DNA from: Yanshouia hominis
GTDB taxonomy: Bacteria; Bacillota; Clostridia; Oscillospirales; Ruminococcaceae
Reading direction: 5' to 3'
Assembly: GCA_014385025.1 (NCBI GenBank)
Contig: JACRTB010000012.1
Coordinates: 1 to 64,000, forward strand
Length of the DNA: 64,000 nt
Under the pieces are notes generated by a model. The model had not been told where the DNA came from. It saw nothing but the letters and a program-made list of their open reading frames with translations, and made no database searches. Positions within the stretch are counted from its first letter, which is position 1. Each line of letters opens with the position of its first letter. Positions 58,537 to 64,000 of this stretch are shown piece after piece. Position numbers and translations under genes: made by a program.

Positions 58537-59118
58537 TTACCGGTGAGCGATCACCTTATCGATCAGTCCGTATTTCATGGCTTCGTCGGCGGACATAAAG
58601 TTGTCGCGCTCGGTGTCATGTTCGATCACCGAAAGCGGCTGTCCGGTCTGTTCGCTCATCAGGCGGTTGAGGCGGTCTTTAATCTTGAGAATCCACTCCG
58701 CATGGATCTTGATATCGGTCGCCTGCCCCTTCGCGCCGCCAAGCGGCTGGTGAATCATGATCTCGGCGTTGGGCAGGGCGATCCGCTTGCCCTTGGCCCC
58801 CGATGAGAGCAGGAACGCCCCCATCGAAGCAGCCATACCGATGCAGGTGGTCGAAACGTCGCACTTGACATAGTTCATCGTGTCGTAAATTGCCATGCCC
58901 GCGGTCACCGAACCGCCGGGCGAATTGATATAAAGCTGGATATCCTTATCGGGGTCCTGCCCCTCAAGAAAAAGGAGCTGCGCCACGACAAGGCTCGCCG
59001 TCGTGTCGTTGACCTCGTCGCAGAGCATGATAATGCGGTCGTTGAGCAGGCGGGAAAAGATATCGTAGGCGCGCTCTCCCCGGTTGGTCTGCTCAATGAC
59101 GGTTGGTACTAAAGCCAT
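58537..59118 (-). CDS. clpP: ATP-dependent Clp protease proteolytic subunit ClpP
   Basis: A 193-residue serine protease subunit forming the 14-mer chamber. The catalytic triad is visible: Ser in [14 protein letters not shown] (about 97), His in MIHQPLGG (about 122) and Asp in DTERDNFMS (about 171). AGGAGGTGTATGA precedes the ATG. Between tig (45 nt upstream) and clpX it forms the standard proteostasis operon. Confidence 0.97.
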   Translation of the reverse strand: MALVPTVIEQTNRGERAYDIFSRLLNDRIIMLCDEVNDTTASLVVAQLLFLEGQDPDKDIQLYINSPGGSVTAGMAIYDTMNYVKCDVSTTCIGMAASMGAFLLSSGAKGKRIALPNAEIMIHQPLGGAKGQATDIKIHAEWILKIKDRLNRLMSEQTGQPLSVIEHDTERDNFMSADEAMKYGLIDKVIAHR

Positions 59119-59163
59119 GATTCATACACCTCCTGTGATATGTAGGTGCGGGGCTGAGAAAAG

Positions 59164-60540
59164 TTATTCGGCAGCGGCTTCGGCTTCCTTCTCAGCCTTG
59201 GTCTTTCTGGTGCGCTTGGGCTTGGGAGCCTCCTCCTCAGCGGAGTCCTCCTTCTTCTCCTCGGGGAGAGCGGAGGCGCTTTCGCGGACGATCTCAAGCG
59301 CCTTGCGGCAGGCCACATCCTCAGAGATCTCGGCCGCGCTGATGATGCCGCGAAGCTTCTCAAGCTCGGTGTGGTACTGCTCGGAGAGCTTCTTGTACTC
59401 CTCTTCAATCTCTTCCTCGGTGGGGACGATCTTTTCAGCTTCGGCAATCGCTTCCATCGCAAGGCGGGTCTTGACCTGGCTCTCGGCCTGCGGGCGGAAG
59501 GTTTCCTTGAACTGCTCCTCGGTCTGACCGCTGTACTGCAGGAAGTCCTTCAGCGAGAGGCCCTGCTGGCTCATCCGCATGGCGAAGTCCTGCATCAGCT
59601 CACGGACCCGGCTTTCAATCATGCAGTCGGGCACATCGACCTTCATATTGGCAACGACCTGCTCAAGCAGCTTGTTCTCAAAATCGGCCGCGGCCTTCTC
59701 CTCGGCGGAGGCGATCATCTTGGCCTTCATATCCTTTTTGAATTCCTCGAGGGTGTCAAACTCGCTGACATCCTTGGCGAACTCGTCGTCAACCTCGGGG
59801 AGCTGGCGCTCCTTGATGCCATTGATCTTAACCTTAAAGACAGACGCCTTTCCGGCCAGGGACTTCTCGCCATATTCCTCCGGGAAGGTAACGTTGACAT
59901 CGAACTCCTCGCCGACCGAATGGCCGACAACCTGATCCTCAAATCCGGGGATGAAGCTGCCAGACCCAAGTGTCAGAGGATGATTCTCGCCCTTGCCGCC
60001 TTCAAAAGCAACACCGTCGACAAAGCCCTCGAAATTGATGTCGGCAATATCACCGAGCTTCGCGGCACGGTCGGTCACCTCGATGACGCGGGCATACTGG
60101 TCGCGCAGATGGGCAAACTGATGCTCGATCTGCTCGTCGGTCACTTCAACGGCGGCCTTGACCGCGGAAAGGCCCTTATACTCGCCGAGCTCGGGAACCG
60201 GCTTGGTGGTGACAGTCGCCTTAAAGGTAAAGCCTTCGTCATTGACTTCCAGCACCTCGACATCGGCGGAATCAACCGGCTTGATGCCCGCGGCGTCAAC
60301 GGCCTCGGAATAAGCCTCGGGATAAAGGGCGTTCATCGCGTCCTCATAGAACATCCCCTTGCCGTACATTTTTTCCACCATTGCACGGGGCGCCTTTCCT
60401 TTGCGGAAGCCGGGGATGGTAATCTTCTTCATGTTCTTGGCGACAGCGGCGTCAACCGCCTTCTGAAACTTCTCACCCTTGACCTCAACGGTGAGTTCGG
60501 TGCGGTTGGTCTCCACCTGATTCGACGATACCAAAGACAT
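59164..60540 (-). CDS. tig: Trigger factor (ribosome-associated chaperone, peptidyl-prolyl isomerase)
   Basis: A 458-residue three-domain chaperone: ribosome-binding domain with the GFRKGKAP signature (about residue 45), FKBP-type isomerase domain (about 155-240) and a helical C-domain. It is somewhat longer than usual (about 430) because of an acidic then Lys/Ala-rich tail (KPKRTRKTKAEKEAEAAAE). GGAGGAAATAAAA precedes the ATG. It is the first gene of the tig-clpP-clpX group. Confidence 0.96.
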   Translation of the reverse strand: MSLVSSNQVETNRTELTVEVKGEKFQKAVDAAVAKNMKKITIPGFRKGKAPRAMVEKMYGKGMFYEDAMNALYPEAYSEAVDAAGIKPVDSADVEVLEVNDEGFTFKATVTTKPVPELGEYKGLSAVKAAVEVTDEQIEHQFAHLRDQYARVIEVTDRAAKLGDIADINFEGFVDGVAFEGGKGENHPLTLGSGSFIPGFEDQVVGHSVGEEFDVNVTFPEEYGEKSLAGKASVFKVKINGIKERQLPEVDDEFAKDVSEFDTLEEFKKDMKAKMIASAEEKAAADFENKLLEQVVANMKVDVPDCMIESRVRELMQDFAMRMSQQGLSLKDFLQYSGQTEEQFKETFRPQAESQVKTRLAMEAIAEAEKIVPTEEEIEEEYKKLSEQYHTELEKLRGIISAAEISEDVACRKALEIVRESASALPEEKKEDSAEEEAPKPKRTRKTKAEKEAEAAAE

Positions 60541-60621
60541 TTTTATTTCCTCCTGTTTGCAACATTACATCGTGGTATTATAACACAGTTTCTTCATGAA
60601 TGCCACTCAAATTTTATGAAT

Positions 60622-61305
60622 TTACAGCTCTTTCAAACGAAATTTGAGATGGTCGGCGGAAATCAACGAAAATTCGATTCCGAGGTATTCCCCTTCGAAG
60701 GCCTGCGGGCAGGCCGCACCATGCAGATGACCATAAAAGCAGCGCTTTACACCGTATTCGCGCAGCAGGTCAATCATGCCGCCCGAAACCGAGTCGGCAA
60801 AAAGCGGAGGATAATGCAGGAAGACAACCGGCGCAAGCTCCAGCTTCCTCGCAGCCTCCAGCGAGGCGCGAAGACGCCCTTCCTCCCGGGCCGCGACAGT
60901 CCGGTCATGGAGGCATCCTTCCTCCAGCATCCACCCGCGTGTCCCGCAGAGGGCAACGCCCTCAGCCGCAACACAACTATTATGGAGAATGGTCAGGCTG
61001 GTTAAACCATTCTGATCAAAAAACTCCTCCATCTTTTTGCGACTGTTCCACCAGTAATCATGGTTTCCCTTCATCAGAATCTTCCGGCCGGGCAGCGAGT
61101 GGAGCAGCTCAAAATCACTTTTGGCTTCCTTAAAATTCATTCCCCAGGAGATGTCCCCCGCGATCACAACGGTATCCTGCACATCAACCCGCGACCTCCA
61201 GTCGGAGGTGATGCGGCCGACGTAATCCTGCCATCCGGAAAAAATATCCATCGGCTTGTTGCAGCCGGTGGAAAGATGCAGGTCCCCAATTGCAAAAATC
61301 GCCAT
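60622..61305 (-). CDS. Metallophosphoesterase
   Basis: A 227-residue calcineurin-like phosphoesterase with the metal-binding motifs GDLHL (7-11), GDISWGMNFKE (about 50), GNHDYWW (about 80) and GHLHG (about 195). AAGGAGAATCCC precedes the ATG. Related small bacterial enzymes hydrolyse phosphomono- or diesters; the substrate is unknown. It is divergent from the DUF1540 gene across 100 nt. Confidence 0.9.
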   Translation of the reverse strand: MAIFAIGDLHLSTGCNKPMDIFSGWQDYVGRITSDWRSRVDVQDTVVIAGDISWGMNFKEAKSDFELLHSLPGRKILMKGNHDYWWNSRKKMEEFFDQNGLTSLTILHNSCVAAEGVALCGTRGWMLEEGCLHDRTVAAREEGRLRASLEAARKLELAPVVFLHYPPLFADSVSGGMIDLLREYGVKRCFYGHLHGAACPQAFEGEYLGIEFSLISADHLKFRLKEL

Positions 61306-61405
61306 GGGATTCTCCTTTCAAGGATTTGGACCGACTCAAAAAATTTTACCGCGTATTCTCCCCCGTCAAATGCAAATGCTTCATCTGTGAGAGGAGGTGA
61401 ACGAG

Positions 61406-61570
61406 ATGGAAGAAGCAAGAAACTGCATTTGCTGCAACGTTCAGAACTGTGCCTATAATGACGACTGCCGCTGCACTGCCAAAAAGGTCGATGTCGGCCC
61501 GCAATACTGCGCCTGCACCGCCGGATGCAGCGACGAAACAGTTTGCGCCACCTTTCGTCCCAAGGCATAA
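61406..61570 (+). CDS. DUF1540 small cysteine-rich protein
   Basis: A 54-residue protein with nine cysteines in the DUF1540 pattern (CICCNVQNCAYNDDCRCTA, then CACTAGCSDETVCATF), likely a small metal-binding protein of spore-forming or related Firmicutes; function unknown. AGGAGGTGAACGAG before the ATG is a near-ideal ribosome binding site. It is easily missed because of its size. Confidence 0.85.
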   Translation: MEEARNCICCNVQNCAYNDDCRCTAKKVDVGPQYCACTAGCSDETVCATFRPKA

Positions 61571-61742
61571 GAAAGCTTTTTGAATAGAAGCACAGCCCGG
61601 TCCAAAACAAAAGGGTACGCCACAGAGAGAGTCTGCCGAGCCTGTGCCGGAGGTACCCGAAATGCTCTGCCTCGTGCCCTGCAATACTCCGGCCAACAGG
61701 CCTCAAAAACGCGGCAAGGCATGCTACGGGCCGCGCAGCCGG
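61571..61742. other. Gene-free GC-rich stretch after DUF1540
   Basis: No gene on either strand with a start signal. It contains degenerate sequence related to the repeat units that follow. Confidence 0.35.
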
Positions 61743-61870
61743 AGTGCCGAGGCACAGCAAACGCGCCGCGGGCCGGGTGACCAGAGTGCCGAAGCACGGT
61801 AAACACGCCGCGTGGCCGGGTGATCAGAGTGCCGAAGCACAGCAAACACGCCGCGTGGCCGCATGGCCGG
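61743..61870. repeat. Three tandem ~43-bp repeats
   Basis: Units begin AGTGCCGA(A/G)GCAC at 61743 (42 bp), 61785 (43 bp) and 61828 (about 43 bp, diverging after CGCCGCGTGGCC). They are 85-95% alike, with no spacers of unique sequence. All are non-coding. Confidence 0.8.
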
Positions 61871-61944
61871 GTGCGGCAGAGTGGGGAGATTCATTCGGAC
61901 CGGTGCGAGGATACGCAGCGGCAAAGGTCGCTGCCGGGGCAGGC

Positions 61945-61979
61945 GCGAGCGTTGCAAAATGCATTTTTGCAACGCTCGC
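61945..61979. terminator. 15-bp hairpin downstream of the tandem repeats
   Basis: GCGAGCGTTGCAAAA pairs perfectly with TTTTGCAACGCTCGC around TGCAT, followed by TTTCTTT. It is a strong terminator on the plus strand. Confidence 0.75.
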
Positions 61980-62164
61980 TTTCTTTGTTAACGGAAACCA
62001 CCAACCCTGCCGATGAAAGTACCCGGTAAAAAGCTTCCGCCGCAGGTATCGGGCGAAGCGAGTTGCCGGCAGCAGGCTTGGAGATATGAAAGGCTGCCGT
62101 TAGAAGGTGAACTCACCCGTTTACGGGCTGTGGGGCATATGACCTCCGCCCGCAATTCGAAAAT
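61980..62164. other. Gene-free stretch before thrC 3' end
   Basis: No gene and no clear hairpin with a T-run immediately after the thrC stop. Confidence 0.35.
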
Positions 62165-63658
62165 TTATTTCTGAGAAGCGAAGAGCTCGATCTCCCGGGG
62201 CATTTCCTCCGGAAGGAGCACTTTAGTGAAGCGAATCTTCGCCTTCTCCAAAGCGGCGATGTTTTCGGGGATCGGCGCGCCGGTTCCCTGAGAAAGCGCC
62301 TTGACCGCGGCGAATTCATCGGCGGGGCGCTCTGCTCCCAAGGCGCCGAGCACGCTGCCCGCAAATTTGAAGGGTGAGGCGGTCGAAAGAATCACCGCCG
62401 GAGTCTGGTCCCCCGTTTCCGCTTTATACTGATCATAAACGCCGAAGGCCACCGAGGTATGCGGATCGATCAGATAGCCGATTTCGTCAAGAGTTTTCTT
62501 AATGATGCCGCGGCAGACCTCGTCGCCGACCGTGCCGCCCCAGAAATCGGCATCGAGCCGCGCCTTCATTTCCGGGGGAATCGAGTAACGGCGGTTTTCC
62601 TTGAGTTCCTCCATCATAGCGGCAACCTGACGGTCATCCTTACCGCAAAGCTCATAGAGCAGACGCTCAAGGTTTGAGGAAATCAGGATGTCCATCGACG
62701 GGGACATCGTGGTATAAAAATTGCGATTGGCATCGTAAACGCCGCTCTTCATAAAGTCGGCCAAAACGTCATTCTGATTCGAAGCGCAGATCAGTTTGCC
62801 CACCGGCAGGCCCATCCGCTTGGCATAATAGCCCGCCAGGATGTTGCCGAAGTTTCCGGTCGGAACGACAAAGTTGACCGGGTCGCCGAGCTTGATGCAT
62901 TCGCAGCCGACAAGGTCGGCATAGGCCGAAAAATAGTAGACAATCTGAGGAACCAGACGGCCCCAGTTGATCGAGTTGGCCGACGAAAGAACCGTCCCGC
63001 GCTCGGCCAGACGGGCGATCACGCCGGGATCGGTGAAGATTTTCTTCACTTCGGTCTGCGCGTTGTCAAAATTCCCCTCAATGGCGTAGACCGCAACGTT
63101 CTCCCCGCGCTGGGTCACCATCTGGAGCTGCTGCATCGGGCTGACCCCGTCGTTGGGATAAAAGACAGCGATCTTCACCCCTTCAACGCCGCAGAAGCCC
63201 TCTAGCGCGGCCTTGCCGGTATCCCCGGAGGTAGCGACCAGAATCAGGATCTGCTTGCCGTCGAGGGCACGACGGGCCGCCGAGACCATCAGATGGGGCA
63301 GCAGCTGCAGCGCCATATCCTTGAAGGCGCAGGTCGGGCCATGCCAGAGTTCAAGAACAAAGCGTCCATCCGAAAGGTCGGAAAGGGGGGCGGCCCAGTC
63401 CTCCTCAAAGACCCCGTCGGTGTAGGCGGCCGCCGCTGCCTCGGCAAGCTCGCCGGAGGTGAAATCGGTCAGGAAAAGGGAGAGCACCTGTTCGGCGCGG
63501 GCAGGATACTCCTTGTCGCAGAGTTCCTTCAGCCACGCCCGGTCGATCTGCGGAATCTCCTTCGGGACGAAAAGCCCGCCCTCCGCCGAAATGCCATGCG
63601 CGATGGCAAAGGAAGAGGAAACCGAAAGGGAGCTGTCTCTCGTGCTGGTGTACTGCAT
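62165..63658 (-). CDS. thrC: Threonine synthase
   Basis: A 497-residue PLP enzyme converting O-phosphohomoserine to threonine. The start is taken as MQYTSTRDSS at 63658; the ATG 12 nt upstream directly abuts the AAAGG and is less likely. Motifs: ISAEGGLFVP, the PLP lysine in CAFKDMALQLLPHL (about residue 115), ATSGDTGKAALEGF and the glycine-rich PTGNFGNILAGYYAKRMGLP. It is monocistronic as far as seen, downstream of the YraN-like gene on the same strand. Confidence 0.96.
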   Translation of the reverse strand: MQYTSTRDSSLSVSSSFAIAHGISAEGGLFVPKEIPQIDRAWLKELCDKEYPARAEQVLSLFLTDFTSGELAEAAAAAYTDGVFEEDWAAPLSDLSDGRFVLELWHGPTCAFKDMALQLLPHLMVSAARRALDGKQILILVATSGDTGKAALEGFCGVEGVKIAVFYPNDGVSPMQQLQMVTQRGENVAVYAIEGNFDNAQTEVKKIFTDPGVIARLAERGTVLSSANSINWGRLVPQIVYYFSAYADLVGCECIKLGDPVNFVVPTGNFGNILAGYYAKRMGLPVGKLICASNQNDVLADFMKSGVYDANRNFYTTMSPSMDILISSNLERLLYELCGKDDRQVAAMMEELKENRRYSIPPEMKARLDADFWGGTVGDEVCRGIIKKTLDEIGYLIDPHTSVAFGVYDQYKAETGDQTPAVILSTASPFKFAGSVLGALGAERPADEFAAVKALSQGTGAPIPENIAALEKAKIRFTKVLLPEEMPREIELFASQK

Positions 63659-63734
63659 TGATGAATTCATCCTTTCGCTGGCAATCGATTAATCAGGCCG
63701 TTGGCCGGACCGATCCGGCACAGCGCCTTTTTTA

Positions 63735-64000
63735 TCACATTATGACCTTCATGGTCCGGTCAAAGGCGCCCTCCAGGTGTTCCGCGCCCCTCACCCGGAA
63801 TTCCCGGGCTTTCTCGATGACAACCTCAACCACATCGAAGCGCGGCTGAAGGGCGGTTGGAAAGCGTTGAAGATAACCCTCGGCGGCCAGAATGATCCGG
63901 CCTTGCTTCCGCCGCGAAACGGCTGCCGCCGGACGGGAAAGGGAGTCCGCCGCGCGGGTCTTTACCTCGACAAAGGCGAGAATCTCCCCTTTTTGTGCAA
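63735..64000 (-). CDS. YraN-family (UPF0102) putative endonuclease-like protein, partial
   Basis: The window edge cuts this minus-strand gene; about 88 C-terminal residues are seen. GEILAFVEVKTRAADSLSRPAAAVSRRKQGRI matches the conserved EVK-TR core of YraN proteins, which have a restriction-endonuclease-like fold (Glu and Lys of EVK are active-site-type residues). The rest, RFDVVEVVIEK, is the family's final strand. The N-terminal Asp/Glu motifs lie outside the window. Cellular role unknown. Confidence 0.85.
   Translation of the reverse strand, partial: AQKGEILAFVEVKTRAADSLSRPAAAVSRRKQGRIILAAEGYLQRFPTALQPRFDVVEVVIEKAREFRVRGAEHLEGAFDRTMKVIM

Noticed and set aside
61743..61870. CRISPR array
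   Set aside because: The repeats are directly adjacent without unique spacers, only three units occur, and no cas genes are present. No CRISPR array was seen anywhere in the window.

Overview
The window reads as a chromosome segment of a Clostridia member (Firmicutes), most likely Oscillospiraceae/Ruminococcaceae-like. The right-hand housekeeping block (lysA, engB, lon, clpX, clpP, tig, thrC, a DUF1540 gene), strong AGGAGG-type ribosome binding sites, frequent TTG starts and the CTn/Tn1549-type conjugation genes all fit. This is inference from gene content and recalled protein families; no search was run.

Region 1 (1 to about 11,295) is an integrative mobilizable element (IME), cut by the left window edge. 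It holds a serine recombinase, the 3' remnant of a group II intron, an XRE regulator, a RepA-N-like protein, a candidate MOBQ origin of transfer, an AT-rich two-gene cargo, a MobA/MobL relaxase, a CHC2 primase-like protein, a VirE-like ATPase and a second large serine recombinase at its right end. It has entered the maff2 gene of a larger element: the last 27 codons of Maff2 resume at about 11,295.

Region 2 (about 11,295 to 30,860) is the right part of that larger integrative conjugative element (ICE), GC-rich and of the C. difficile CTn2/4/5 type. It carries a mating-pore set (VirB6/TrbL-like, PrgI, VirB4, NlpC/P60 hydrolase, DUF4315, DUF4366), a SpoVG-like protein, two DNA methyltransferases, MobC and a MOBP-like relaxase, an ECF sigma/anti-sigma cargo, an orphan response regulator, a short sigma-like protein, a TnpW-like protein and the ICE's own serine recombinase. 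Ten copies of one imperfect palindrome sit at gene junctions throughout this ICE and nowhere else in the window.

Region 3 (30,860 to 31,092) is the ICE/chromosome junction with tRNA-Ala(GGC), a 48-nt degenerate tRNA copy and their likely promoter.

Region 4 (31.5 to 52.1 kb) is a catabolic island with two parallel modules. Each has a TAXI-type TRAP transporter (lipoprotein receptor plus fused permease), a RidA deaminase and a PLP enzyme. Around them are a Glu/Asp racemase homologue, a PhzF isomerase, an M24 peptidase, a CoA-disulfide-reductase/rhodanese fusion, DUF1850, DUF1847 and DUF169 proteins, LysR and GntR regulators, and a truncated 2-hydroxyacid dehydrogenase. My reading is uptake and breakdown of an amino-acid-like, possibly sulfur-containing or D-configured, substrate through enamine intermediates.

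Region 5 (52.5 to 64 kb) is conserved core: lysine and threonine synthesis, ribosome assembly GTPase EngB, and the proteostasis set Lon, ClpX, ClpP and trigger factor. A metallophosphoesterase, a DUF1540 protein, a short tandem-repeat stretch and the cut end of a YraN-family gene complete it.
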